This document shows, one piece after another, positions 23,070 to 34,480 of a stretch of 37,248 nt of DNA (its first letter is position 1; each line of letters begins with the position of its first letter). The DNA is taken from positions 1-37,248 of the forward strand of contig JAIOAX010000044.1 of assembly GCA_019873645.1 (NCBI GenBank), in the 5' to 3' direction. Source of the DNA: Chloroflexota bacterium. Lineage in GTDB: Bacteria; Chloroflexota; Anaerolineae; B4-G1; SLSP01. The notes beneath the pieces are model-generated. The model was not told the DNA's origin, did not search any database, and saw only the letters and a program-made list of their open reading frames with translations. The translations under genes and the position numbers were made by a program.

Positions 23070-23471
23070 ATGAACGAGGAAATCAAAGTATTGCTTGTGG
23101 ATGATGAAAAACTGGTGTTGCGGAGCATGGAGAAATCGCTGCTGCGGGCCGGCTTCGATGTAGAGTCTGCCGCCAACGCGAGCGTGGCTCTGACGCTATT
23201 CCAACAGGCGCGGGAGGAAGGGGTACCTTTCGACATTGCCATTCTGGATTTGAACATGCCGAATCTCGAAGGTCGGGAAGACCCGAATGCCGGGTTGCAG
23301 CTCCTGAGCAAACTCCTGGAAGTACAACCGGATTTTGCGGTGGTGGTGCTTACGGCTTTCGACGAGGTGGAGCGGGCCAAAGAAGCGGTCAGACGCGGCG
23401 CGCGGGCCTATTTTGTCAAGGGGCGCGAGGCGGATCTGATCGCGCTGGTGGAAAGTATCGTTCAAGCGTAA
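23070..23471 (+). CDS. Stand-alone receiver (response regulator)
   Basis: CheY-like receiver of 133 residues with all key residues: D11 and D12, phosphoacceptor D60 (AILDLNMP), the Thr of VVLTAFD and the Lys of YFVKGR. An insert LEGREDPNAG after the phosphorylation loop resembles receivers of the hybrid-kinase/AtoC type that act on two-gene relays. There is no output domain. It lies between two paralogous GAF-kinases, 16 bases upstream of the second, and is probably their common or intermediate phosphoacceptor. AGGAG lies six bases before the ATG. Confidence 0.92.
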   Translation: MNEEIKVLLVDDEKLVLRSMEKSLLRAGFDVESAANASVALTLFQQAREEGVPFDIAILDLNMPNLEGREDPNAGLQLLSKLLEVQPDFAVVVLTAFDEVERAKEAVRRGARAYFVKGREADLIALVESIVQA

Positions 23472-23487
23472 CGTGGAGGAGACAGGA

Positions 23488-25623
23488 ATGGACAAAGCAA
23501 CCTTAGCCGAACGTCGCGCGGCCTGGCTGCATGCCGGGGCGCAGGTCAGTCGCAACATCATCTCGATTTTGGACCCGGAAGTTCTGTTGACCAGGACGGT
23601 AGACCTCATCTGTGAAGCTTTTGGGTTCTACTATGCCGGCGTCTTCCTGCTCGACGAGAGCGGGGAATGGGCGATTTTGAAGGCCGGTTATGGTCCCGCC
23701 GGCGCGGCCATGCTCGCCGAAGGGCACAAGTTGCGTGTGGGGGGCCTTTCGATGATCGGCGCGGCGACGGGACGCAACAAGGCGCTCATCGCGCTGGATG
23801 TCGGGGAGGAGCCGGTACACTTCAAAAACCCGCACTTGCCGTTGACCCGCTCCGAGATGGCCCTGCCGCTGGCCGTCGGCGACAAAGTCATTGGCGCGCT
23901 GACCGTGCAAAGCGCCGCGGAAGCCGCTTTCTCCGAGGACGACATCACCGCGCTGCAAGCCGTGGCCGATCAGTTGGCCGTGGCGCTCAACAATGCGCGG
24001 CTGTATACCGAAAATGCCCGCCTGTTGGCGCAGGCCACGCGCCGCGCGCGTTTACTTCAAGCCGCCGCCGAGGTGGGCAAGGATGTGACTTCCATTCTCG
24101 ATCTGGATACCCTGCTGCAACGGACGGTAGACATTATCTGTGAGGCGTATGGGTTCTATTATGCCGGCGTCTTTCTTCTCGATCCCACCGGCACATGGGC
24201 CATTCTGCGTGCCGGACGCGGGGAAGCCGGTGCGGCGATGGTCGCCGCAGGGCACAAACTTCAAGTAGGCGGGCTTTCGATGATCGGCGCGGCTATCGCC
24301 GAGCGCAAAGCGCGCATTGCGTTGGATGTGGGCGAAGAGGCGGTCTTCTTCAGAAATCCCTATCTGCCATTGACGCGCTCTGAAATGGCGCTGCCCCTGG
24401 TCATCGGTGAACAAGTCATCGGTGCGGTGACGGTGCAGAGCGTCGAGCCGGCGGCCTTCACCTCCGAGGACATCAGCTCCTTGCAAGCCATGGCCGATCA
24501 ACTGGCGGTGGCGCTCAACAACGCGCGTTTGCTCCGCGAGCTGGAAGCCGCCCATGCCGAACTGGTGCGCACCAAAACGTTCGAGGCCATCGCCACGGCA
24601 ACCACCGAGGCCATTCACTGGATCGGCAACAAGGCACTGCCGATTACCGTCAGCGTGCAGCGGTTGCGTGAAGACCTGGAGAGCCTTACCGAAGCCGCGC
24701 CCGACGTGGTGGATTCCATGCGCGAAGATTTGTCGTTGATCGAGGACAGCGCGCGGCTGATCGTGCAGGTGAAAGAGCACCTCATCGGTCCGGCCCGTGA
24801 ATACAAACCCGCGCCGGCGATGATCGAAGATATTGTCCAGGACACCGTGCGTATGATGCACATCCCTGCTGCGGTGATTGATTATACCATTGCCCCGGAT
24901 GTGCCGTTAGGGATCGTAGATACCACCCAGTTGAGCCGCGCCTTCCGTTACGTATTGCAGAACGCCCTGGAGGCGACGGAGGATGTGGCTGCCCCGCACA
25001 TTCACATTGAGATTGCGCCGGTTGAGGAAGGTGGGGTTGTGTATGTGGCGACGCGCATTGCCGATAACGGGCCGGGTATCCCGGAAACCGAGATGCACAA
25101 AATTTGGGCCTCGTTCTACACGACCAAAGGGGCCAAACACGCTGGCCTGGGCTTGCCGGCCTGCGCGCAAATCCTCAAGCAGATTGACGGGAAGATCAGC
25201 GCGCGGCATCGCCCGGAGGGGGGGGTGGTTTTTGAGCTGCTTGTGCCGGCCTTCGGCGGCGCAGAGGCAGAAGGCGCCGTCCGCTTGCCTGTAGGCCGAC
25301 GCTTCCTGCTGGTGGATGACGACGATGTGTGGAGTCGCTTTGTGGCCCGGACGCTTGGCGAAGCCCATAACACCGTCACGCGCACCGTGAGCGTCGAAGG
25401 CCACTACGCCGACTTCGACGCGATCATCGTGGACGATGTCCTGGAGACTGCGGATAGCGTGGGGATTTTGAAACGCATCGCCAGTGCCGGCGCGGCCGCG
25501 AAAACGCTGGTGGTGGCTTCGAGCATGCAGGTTGAGCGGATGATGGCGCTCTTGCAGTTCGGGGTGCGCGATGTGGTGATCAAACCGTACACGCGAACGG
25601 CGTTAGCCGAGCGGTTGGGTTAA
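23488..25623 (+). CDS. Hybrid sensor kinase: GAF-GAF-HATPase-receiver
   Basis: Soluble protein of 711 residues, a paralogue of the kinase at 20485 with the receiver moved to the C-terminus. It carries GAF 1 (about 15-170), GAF 2 (about 185-345), the same ELVRTKTFEAIATAT linker, H377 in TEAIHWIGNKALPI, an HATPase_c domain (N-box LQNALEATED, G1 IADNGPGIPE, and HAGLGLPACAQ) and a receiver starting RRFLLVDDDDVWSRF. D649 (IIVDD) is the likely phosphoacceptor; Ser replaces Thr in VVASSM and the Lys of VIKPYTR is present. The G2 loop has lost one glycine relative to the paralogue. ATG 23488 has GGAGGAG upstream; GTG 23473 is less likely. Confidence 0.92.
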   Translation: MDKATLAERRAAWLHAGAQVSRNIISILDPEVLLTRTVDLICEAFGFYYAGVFLLDESGEWAILKAGYGPAGAAMLAEGHKLRVGGLSMIGAATGRNKALIALDVGEEPVHFKNPHLPLTRSEMALPLAVGDKVIGALTVQSAAEAAFSEDDITALQAVADQLAVALNNARLYTENARLLAQATRRARLLQAAAEVGKDVTSILDLDTLLQRTVDIICEAYGFYYAGVFLLDPTGTWAILRAGRGEAGAAMVAAGHKLQVGGLSMIGAAIAERKARIALDVGEEAVFFRNPYLPLTRSEMALPLVIGEQVIGAVTVQSVEPAAFTSEDISSLQAMADQLAVALNNARLLRELEAAHAELVRTKTFEAIATATTEAIHWIGNKALPITVSVQRLREDLESLTEAAPDVVDSMREDLSLIEDSARLIVQVKEHLIGPAREYKPAPAMIEDIVQDTVRMMHIPAAVIDYTIAPDVPLGIVDTTQLSRAFRYVLQNALEATEDVAAPHIHIEIAPVEEGGVVYVATRIADNGPGIPETEMHKIWASFYTTKGAKHAGLGLPACAQILKQIDGKISARHRPEGGVVFELLVPAFGGAEAEGAVRLPVGRRFLLVDDDDVWSRFVARTLGEAHNTVTRTVSVEGHYADFDAIIVDDVLETADSVGILKRIASAGAAAKTLVVASSMQVERMMALLQFGVRDVVIKPYTRTALAERLG

Positions 25624-25663
25624 GTGGATTGCCGGGTCGGTCTCCTGATCGCGCCCTCGGCTT

Positions 25664-26785
25664 CTATGCCTTACCGACTATCAAACTATCAAACGCCTCC
25701 ACGGCTTCAGGATAAGCGCTTAGCCCCTGGCGGATGGTATCCAATAGCCAGGGGCGTTCTTCTTGGGGGATAAAAGCCGCCTCGACGGAATTGCGCAGCA
25801 TGCGATAGACTTGAGGCGGCGTCATGCCCAAAGCGCCGACCGCGACGGCATATTCGTCGGTGAGCGTTGTATCGCTGATGCTTGGATCGTCGGTGTTGAG
25901 GGTAACGCGCAAGCGTAGATTGTACAGGTCCGGCAAGGGATGCTGCACCATACCCCGCACCGCGCCGGTTTGCAGATTGCTCGTCGGGCACACTTCCAGG
26001 GTCACACTTTTATCATAGAGCAATTGCACGACGGTAGAATCTTCGATGGCGCGGATGCCGTGGCCGATGCGTTCTGCATTGAGATGCGCAACGGCGGTGT
26101 AGACGCTTTGCGCGCCGGCCCACTCACCGGCATGGATGGTAATATGCACCCCGGCTTCACGTGCCTGCCGAAACGGCGCGATAAACTTCTCGGCGGGAAA
26201 GTTGACTTCATCCCCCACCAGGTCAATTCCCCTTACCAGGTCCCCGAAATGGGCGATGCTGAGTTCGGTGATTTCGTGGGCAGTGTGCAGGGATTCTTTG
26301 CGGGGGATGCTCAAGATCAGGCAGGTGCGTGTGCCGGTCTCGGCCTGGGCGCTGCGGGTGGCCTCTTTGACCCATTCGACCACATCATTCAACGAGAAAT
26401 TCTGGGCGTAGGCCAGCGCCTCGGGATTGAAGCGCAGTTCAAGGTAGCGGATGTTATCGTGCGCCGCGTCCACGATGGCCTCACGCACGATGCGTTGCAC
26501 CGCTTCTCTTGAAGTGTAGAAGTGCCGCAGCAGTTGAAATTTCCCCAGAAAACGCTGGTAATCCGGCGGATCATCGGTGACCTGGACGTAGGGCCGCAAC
26601 TGTTCAATGTCGTAGCTGGGCAGATCAATACGGTGTTCGAGGGCGATTTCGGCCAGCGTGTTGAGCCGCAGTGAGCCTTCGAGGTGGCGGTGCAGGTCAA
26701 TCTTCGGCAAGCTGCGCGCCCATCCCCACAGATGTTCCAGGTCTTCGGGTGGCCGCATAGTTCTTGAGATGTCTTTGACTTGCAT
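25664..26785 (-). CDS. add: Adenosine deaminase
   Basis: Zinc-dependent deaminase of 373 residues converting adenosine to inosine (or a close relative such as adenine or cytokinin deaminase). Metal and catalytic motifs are all present: KIDLHRHLEGS (H32, H34), ITIHAGEW (H218, E221), ERIGHG (H242), CPTSNLQTG and TLNTDDPSIS (D299, D300). The extra N-terminal stretch of about 25 residues (DISRTMRPPEDLEHLWGW) precedes the barrel. It is convergent with the kinase gene and lies 28 bases downstream of secA on the same strand, so it may be co-transcribed with it. Confidence 0.93.
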   Translation of the reverse strand: MQVKDISRTMRPPEDLEHLWGWARSLPKIDLHRHLEGSLRLNTLAEIALEHRIDLPSYDIEQLRPYVQVTDDPPDYQRFLGKFQLLRHFYTSREAVQRIVREAIVDAAHDNIRYLELRFNPEALAYAQNFSLNDVVEWVKEATRSAQAETGTRTCLILSIPRKESLHTAHEITELSIAHFGDLVRGIDLVGDEVNFPAEKFIAPFRQAREAGVHITIHAGEWAGAQSVYTAVAHLNAERIGHGIRAIEDSTVVQLLYDKSVTLEVCPTSNLQTGAVRGMVQHPLPDLYNLRLRVTLNTDDPSISDTTLTDEYAVAVGALGMTPPQVYRMLRNSVEAAFIPQEERPWLLDTIRQGLSAYPEAVEAFDSLIVGKA

Positions 26786-26813
26786 GATACTTTAATTCCC
26801 GGAGCGATGTTGG

Positions 26814-30101
<3,288 letters not shown>

Positions 30102-30132
30102 CCTGTTCTCTCCGGTTTGATAATTCTATTTC

Positions 30133-30161
30133 ATTATACCATAGGCATTGAAAATCTTGAA
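30133..30161 (-). promoter_or_regulatory. Promoter of secA
   Basis: Read on the minus strand: TTCAAG (30161-30156), 17 bases, then TATAAT (30138-30133). The ATG follows 31 bases after the -10 box. The mobile element's target duplication begins at 30169, only seven bases upstream of the -35 box. Confidence 0.55.
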
Positions 30162-30180
30162 TCTTTGCAGGGGCCCAGGT

Positions 30181-30350
30181 AGGGCTATCGCATGTGGCCG
30201 CTTCCGGCAACTAAATACGGCCTAGAGGCCGGGAAAGGGGGATTTTTGTGGCGGGGCGAAGCCCCGCCACAAAAATCCCCTCTAAAAACGCCGCTTTAGC
30301 GGCACAACAGACAGCACGACGGGACAAAGTTTTCCAAATGCGATAGCCCT
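30181..30350. mobile_element. MITE with 13-bp terminal inverted repeats and 12-bp target duplication
   Basis: The element is 170 bp. AGGGCTATCGCAT (30181-30193) and ATGCGATAGCCCT (30338-30350) are perfect inverted repeats. They are flanked on both sides by AGGGGCCCAGGT (30169-30180 and 30351-30362), a perfect 12-bp target duplication. Inside are three hairpins: CGGCC/GGCCG (30219-30232), a perfect 20-bp stem with a GAA loop (30238-30257 with 30261-30280), and GCCGC/GCGGC (30290-30303). There is no open reading frame. The transposase supplying it in trans is unknown; the AGGGCT ends resemble the insertion sequence at 1-146. Confidence 0.88.
30238..30280. repeat. Perfect 20-bp hairpin at the centre of the MITE
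   Basis: GGGGATTTTTGTGGCGGGGC (30238-30257) pairs with its exact reverse complement at 30261-30280 around the three-base loop GAA. It could act as a terminator in either direction or be the folding signal of the element. Confidence 0.9.
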
Positions 30351-30429
30351 AGGGGCCCAGGTGTATTTCAAGTTGAGGGCAACCCATCTGCGGGATCTGT
30401 GGCAAAGCCGGCGGGGAGACAAATAGAGG

Positions 30430-30472
30430 GGGATTTGGGACGGCGAAGCCACCCAAGACCCCCCTTGAGAGA
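30430..30472. repeat. REP-like imperfect palindrome with GGCGAAGCC core
   Basis: GGGGGATTTGGGACGGC, GAA, GCCACCCAAGACCCCC folds as an imperfect hairpin with the same GGC-GAA-GCC tip and G-run/C-run base as the centre of the MITE. It begins about 15 bases beyond the stop of the FGGY kinase gene and could be its terminator on the minus strand, or a degenerate copy of a related repeat. Confidence 0.5.
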
Positions 30473-30486
30473 GGCGTCGCCCTGGC

Positions 30487-32088
30487 TTATTTCAACACTT
30501 CCACAGCAGTCCTTTCAATAACCAGCCCTTTTTTGTAGGTTTCCATAAAAGCCGCGAAACCGTTCACATCCAGCGGATCGGGAATGATGGTGAGGCCGCC
30601 GGCACCGGCAAACACCCGGTCGGCGAGATAGGCTTCCAGAGATTCACCGGCTGCCTTGTGGCGCATATACGCGGCCAGCAGCGCAATGCCCCAGGCGCCG
30701 CCCTCGCCGGCCGTCTCCATCACCGAAACGGGGCTGTTCATCGCTGCGGCCATGATCCTCTGTCCTACTTCTGGCGTCTTGAAGAAGCCCCCGTGTCCCA
30801 AAACCCGATCCACTTTTACCTTTTCCTGCTCAAAGAGAATATCCAGGCCGATCTTCAAGGCCCCCAACGACGCAAATAAATGCGTCCGCATGAAGTTCGC
30901 CAGGTTGAAGCGGCTTTCAGAGGTGCGCACGAAAAGCGGACGACCTTCTTCCAGGTGGGTGATGTGTTCGCCGGAGACGTAATTGTAGGCCAGCAACCCG
31001 CCGCCGTCCGCATCCCCGCTGAGTGCCTTGCGATACAGGGTTTCGTACAGGCGGGATGACTCAACTGTGATGCCCAGCGCCGCCGCAAATTCCCCAAATA
31101 GCTCCACCCAGGCGTTGAGGTCCGAAGTGCAGTTGTTGCTGTGCACCATCGCCACCGGTTTGCCGGCCGGCGTGGTGACAATGTCAACTTCGGGATAGAC
31201 CTGTGAGAGTGCCTTTTCCAGCACGATCATCGCAAAGACAGACGTGCCCGCCGAGACGTTGCAGGTGCGCTCCGCCACGCAGTTGGTGGCGACCATGCCT
31301 GTACCGGCGTCTCCTTCCGGCGGACAGAGCGGAATCCCAGCGCGCAGTTGGCCTGTGGGGTCAAGCAGCCTGGCGCCTTCCTCGGTCAAGACGCCGGCAG
31401 GTTCTCCGGCATTTAAGACTTTGGGGAGAATGTCCTGAAGTTTCCAGGGGAAACCTTGCACTTCGCGGCAGCCGTTGAACAGTTCCAGCATGCGCTCATC
31501 GTAATTGCCGCTCTGGCTGTCAATGGGGAACATGCCCGAGGCTTCACCGATGCCCAACACCTTTTGTCCCGTCAACTTCCAGTGGACGTAGCCCGCCAGG
31601 GTGGTCAGGTGGTGGATTTGCGGGACGTGGGCTTCTTGATTCAAGATTGCCTGGTAGAGATGGGCGATGCTCCAGCGCTGCGGGATATTGAAGCGGAACA
31701 GCCCGGTAAGTTTCTCGGCCGCCTCCCCGGTGATGGTGTTGCGCCAGGTGCGGAATGGCGCAAGCAGGTTGCCATCCTTGTCGAACGGCAAGTAGCCATG
31801 CATCATCCCGCTGAAGCCGATGGCGCCCACAGTCTGAAGTTGGACGTGATACTTTTCAAAGACCTCATCACTGAGCGCCCGGTAGCTCGCCTGAAGGCCG
31901 GCCCAGATGTCTTCAAGATGATAGGTCCAGATGCCGTTCTCGTAGCGGTTTTCCCATTCATGGCTCCCCGATGCGAGTGGCGTATGGTCCTCGCCGATCA
32001 ACACAGCCTTGATGCGTGTGGATCCAAACTCAATGCCCAGAACGGTTTTGCCATTTTCAATGGCTTTTTGGGGATCGTTTTCGCTCAT
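30487..32088 (-). CDS. FGGY-family carbohydrate kinase
   Basis: Sugar kinase of 533 residues with the actin-like FGGY fold. It has phosphate motif LGIEFGSTRIKAVLI (about 17-31), the GAIGFSGMMHGYLPFD loop, TWRNTIT, the GDAGTGMVATN and SAGTSVFAM motifs of the second domain, and HGGFFKTPEVGQ plus GEGGAWGIALLAAY near the end, the FGGY-family C-terminal signature region. It phosphorylates a sugar alcohol or ketose with ATP. The GIEFGST variant and the length suggest a ribulokinase/xylulokinase-like enzyme of uncertain substrate. AGGAGGT lies seven bases before the ATG. No sugar transporter or isomerase gene is adjacent. Confidence 0.88.
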   Translation of the reverse strand: MSENDPQKAIENGKTVLGIEFGSTRIKAVLIGEDHTPLASGSHEWENRYENGIWTYHLEDIWAGLQASYRALSDEVFEKYHVQLQTVGAIGFSGMMHGYLPFDKDGNLLAPFRTWRNTITGEAAEKLTGLFRFNIPQRWSIAHLYQAILNQEAHVPQIHHLTTLAGYVHWKLTGQKVLGIGEASGMFPIDSQSGNYDERMLELFNGCREVQGFPWKLQDILPKVLNAGEPAGVLTEEGARLLDPTGQLRAGIPLCPPEGDAGTGMVATNCVAERTCNVSAGTSVFAMIVLEKALSQVYPEVDIVTTPAGKPVAMVHSNNCTSDLNAWVELFGEFAAALGITVESSRLYETLYRKALSGDADGGGLLAYNYVSGEHITHLEEGRPLFVRTSESRFNLANFMRTHLFASLGALKIGLDILFEQEKVKVDRVLGHGGFFKTPEVGQRIMAAAMNSPVSVMETAGEGGAWGIALLAAYMRHKAAGESLEAYLADRVFAGAGGLTIIPDPLDVNGFAAFMETYKKGLVIERTAVEVLK

Positions 32089-32099
32089 CGTGCCACCTC

Positions 32100-32167
32100 C
32101 TGAAAATAGTCATTAGTCTTGTAGTCATTAGTCATAGAGTCATTAGTCTTGTAGTCGTTAGTCATGG
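32100..32167 (-). repeat. GACTA word array upstream of the FGGY kinase gene
   Basis: On the minus strand the word GACTA (with GACTC once) recurs at alternating 7- and 8-base steps through about 60 bases. Its last copy reads GACTATTTTCAG (32111-32100) and is followed at once by GAGGTGG, the ribosome-binding site of the kinase gene. The array follows the gene's own strand, as in front of proS. Confidence 0.8.
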
Positions 32168-32333
32168 AGCCGTTCACCTGGCAAGTTTACTCCGATTTTG
32201 CGGATCGGCAACTGCAAAAACATTTTGGCTGCAATTCAATTGAACACCTTTTGCAACAATTCTGGAACATCATTTTCCCTATTTTGCAGTATTGTGAAAG
32301 TATCAAGGCTATCAGTGTCAATCAGGGGGAAAG

Positions 32334-32852
32334 ATGGAAACCATACCAACGTCCCAAACGACCGCCGCCGAGACAACGGTGTTGACTTTCCGGCTCGACC
32401 GCCAGGTGTATGCCATTCCCATCACGCCGATCATTCAGTTGATCGAGATGGTCACGATTATCCCGTTGCCGCAGACGGGCAATGGGATTGAAGGCATCAT
32501 CAATGTACGCGGGAAAATGGCGCCGGTGGTCAGCCTGCGCTATTACGTGGGTCTGGAAAAGCAACCATGGGGTTTGCACACGCCCATCATCTTGATCCGC
32601 TTGCCGGAGGACCGTGTTGTCGGGTTGATTGTGGATGAAGTGCTGGAGGTCGTCACCTTGCACGACGCGCCGGCGCCTCCGGCAGATTTCTTGCCGCCGG
32701 GCTTGAAGGCAGCGCAATTGCTGCGCGGCGTGGCCTACCACAACGGTCAGGTCATCTTGTTGCTGGACCACGAGCACCTGTTCGACGTTGCCCAGACGCA
32801 GGCTTTGGCCGATGCCACTGCCAACATCACAGCAGACGCGGCAAACGCTTAG
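32334..32852 (+). CDS. cheW: CheW-like coupling protein 1
   Basis: CheW-domain protein of 172 residues, which in chemotaxis arrays links receptors to CheA. Family hallmarks are TFRLDRQVYAIPITPIIQLIEMVTIIPLPQTG, GIEGIINVRGKMAPVVSLRYYVGL and VGLIVDEVLEVVTL. The C-terminus adds a short Ala-rich tail. GGGGGA lies before the ATG. It is the first gene of a co-directional cluster CheW-CheR-CheW-CheR-MCP, five bases from the next start region. No CheA or CheB is seen, so the kinase is either beyond the window or replaced. Confidence 0.93.
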   Translation: METIPTSQTTAAETTVLTFRLDRQVYAIPITPIIQLIEMVTIIPLPQTGNGIEGIINVRGKMAPVVSLRYYVGLEKQPWGLHTPIILIRLPEDRVVGLIVDEVLEVVTLHDAPAPPADFLPPGLKAAQLLRGVAYHNGQVILLLDHEHLFDVAQTQALADATANITADAANA

Positions 32853-32865
32853 GGGAATGGACAGG

Positions 32866-34356
32866 ATGAAGAAAGAGTCAGCAGCGCACACCACCCTGGG
32901 ATACGGCGATTATCTGCGCTTCAGCCGCTTGTTGCAGGAGCGTTTCGGATTGTTTTTCTCCGAAAGCCGACGCTCTGAATTGGAAACCGCCATTTTACAT
33001 GCCTTCGCAGCTTCATCGGCTGCCGATCTCAATGAGTATTACGCCCTCTTGACCGAACAACCTGACGGTGGCCTGGAGATGGAGCGCCTGGTCAATGCCG
33101 TCACCGTCAACGAAACCTATTTTTTCCGCGACGCGGCGCAGTTTGATGCGCTGGCGACTGCGGTCTTACCGGAATTGATCGAGCGCCGGCGCATGTTGCG
33201 CACACTGCGCATCTGGAGCGCCGGTTGTTCCAATGGCGAAGAACCGTATTCCATTGCCATGCTGCTGCGCGATACGCTGCCTGACGTGGACGAGTGGTCC
33301 ATTACCATCCTCGGCACCGATGTCAATACCGCCGCACTTGACCGCGCACGGCAAGGGTTGTTCGGTGACTGGGCCTTCCGCGAGCCGCGCGCCAGGGAGA
33401 TGCGCCCCCGCTATTTCCGCCGTATCGGCGCGCGCTGGGAACTCAGCCCGGATGTGCGCCGCATGGTGACTTTCAATCGGCTCAATCTGGCCGGAACCGG
33501 ATATCCTTCCTACAACACCAATACGATGTTTATGGATTTGATCCTGTGCCGCAACGTGACCATCTATTTCAATGAAGAGGTCACATTGGGCGTTGTGGAG
33601 CGTTTCTACGATGCGTTGACCGATGGCGGATGGCTGGTAGTGGGACACTCCGAGTTGTCACTGAACGTCTACCGCCGCTTCGAGGTGCGCAACTTCCCCA
33701 ACACCGTGCTCTACCAGCGCAACGGTCAACCGCGTCCCCAGCCGGCAGCGCCGCTTTGGCCTTCGCCCGCCCCCGAACCGAGCGTGTCCATTGTCTCGCC
33801 GCTGCCCGTTGTCCCGCCGGCGCCCATTGTCCCGCCGCCTGTGCTGCCCGAAGCCAATCCGTTGGAACAGGCGCGCGAGTTGATGGAGTTCGGGCGTTCG
33901 GAGGAAGCGCGGAACTTGCTGTTGACGCTCGTCAAGTCACAGTCGGCGGATAGTGAAGTTTACATCCTGTTGGGGCAGGCGTGCGCCAACCTCGGCGATT
34001 TGGACGCTGCCGAAAAGTGGTGCCGCGAGGCATTGCGGCGCAACAAACTGGCGCTGGAAGCCTATTACACCCTGGCGTTGGTGCAACAACATCAGGGCAA
34101 AGTCCCGGAAGCCATCGAGTCACTCAAAAAAGTGGTTTATATTGACCGCAATGACGTTCTCGGCCACTTCAATCTGGCGCGGCTGTATTACCAGCAAGGA
34201 CAGTTCCCGGCGGCGCTCAAGGCATTGGACAACGCCCATCGTCTCCTGGAAGCGCAGCAAGATGAAGCCATTATCCCACGCTCCGGCGGCGTGACCGTTA
34301 AACGTCTGCGCGATGCGATTGTGCGGCAACAACAGCAGTGGGTGGGAAGAGAGTAG
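32866..34356 (+). CDS. cheR: CheR methyltransferase with C-terminal TPR repeats
   Basis: SAM-dependent glutamate methyltransferase for chemoreceptors, 496 residues. It has an N-terminal CheR helical domain (about 10-70), the NETYFFRDAAQF motif, SAM-binding IWSAGCSNGEEPYSIAM, GTDVNTAALDRAR and the LILCRNVTIYFNEE catalytic-region strand. A Pro-rich linker (about 288-325) precedes four TPR-like repeats (about 330-480). TPR-linked CheR enzymes are common where receptors lack the pentapeptide tether. ATG 32866 or 32857 is possible; the former has AGGGGA at better spacing. The stop codon falls inside the GAGTAGG array. Confidence 0.92.
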   Translation: MKKESAAHTTLGYGDYLRFSRLLQERFGLFFSESRRSELETAILHAFAASSAADLNEYYALLTEQPDGGLEMERLVNAVTVNETYFFRDAAQFDALATAVLPELIERRRMLRTLRIWSAGCSNGEEPYSIAMLLRDTLPDVDEWSITILGTDVNTAALDRARQGLFGDWAFREPRAREMRPRYFRRIGARWELSPDVRRMVTFNRLNLAGTGYPSYNTNTMFMDLILCRNVTIYFNEEVTLGVVERFYDALTDGGWLVVGHSELSLNVYRRFEVRNFPNTVLYQRNGQPRPQPAAPLWPSPAPEPSVSIVSPLPVVPPAPIVPPPVLPEANPLEQARELMEFGRSEEARNLLLTLVKSQSADSEVYILLGQACANLGDLDAAEKWCREALRRNKLALEAYYTLALVQQHQGKVPEAIESLKKVVYIDRNDVLGHFNLARLYYQQGQFPAALKALDNAHRLLEAQQDEAIIPRSGGVTVKRLRDAIVRQQQQWVGRE

Positions 34357-34469
34357 GGAGTAGGGAGTAAGGAGTATGGAGTATTGGGCTAAAGCCCTGC
34401 TGATGAGAATTTCACCCCAGGGAACCTGATTTTTTCTCTGTGAACTCTGGGGTCTCTGTGGCTATTTAT
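34351..34469 (+). repeat. GAGTAGG heptamers, then a CTCTGTG word hairpin
   Basis: Five heptamers GAGTAGG, GAGTAGG, GAGTAAG, GAGTATG, GAGTATT run from 34351 to 34385. The first contains the last codon and stop (GAG TAG) of the CheR-TPR gene. After GGGCTAAAGCCC, ACCCCAG (34414-34420) pairs with CTGGGGT (34447-34453) around a T-rich loop, with CTCTGTG words at 34436 and 34454 on the right arm. AGGAGAG follows as ribosome-binding site of the next gene. The heptamer word matches 22918-22952. Confidence 0.75.
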
Positions 34470-34480
34470 AGGAGAGTATG

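Larger units (their letters stand above)
30102..30486. other. secA/FGGY-kinase intergenic region
   Basis: No gene is supported. The 385 bases contain the secA promoter, a complete MITE (30181-30350) with its 12-bp target duplications, and a second GGCGAAGCC-type palindrome close to the end of the FGGY kinase gene. The two neighbouring genes are both on the minus strand, so the region must also end transcription of the kinase gene. Confidence 0.7.

Noticed and set aside
30991..32103. Plus-strand frames opposite the FGGY kinase
   Set aside because: Antisense to a gene with intact FGGY motifs; no independent start signal or domain.
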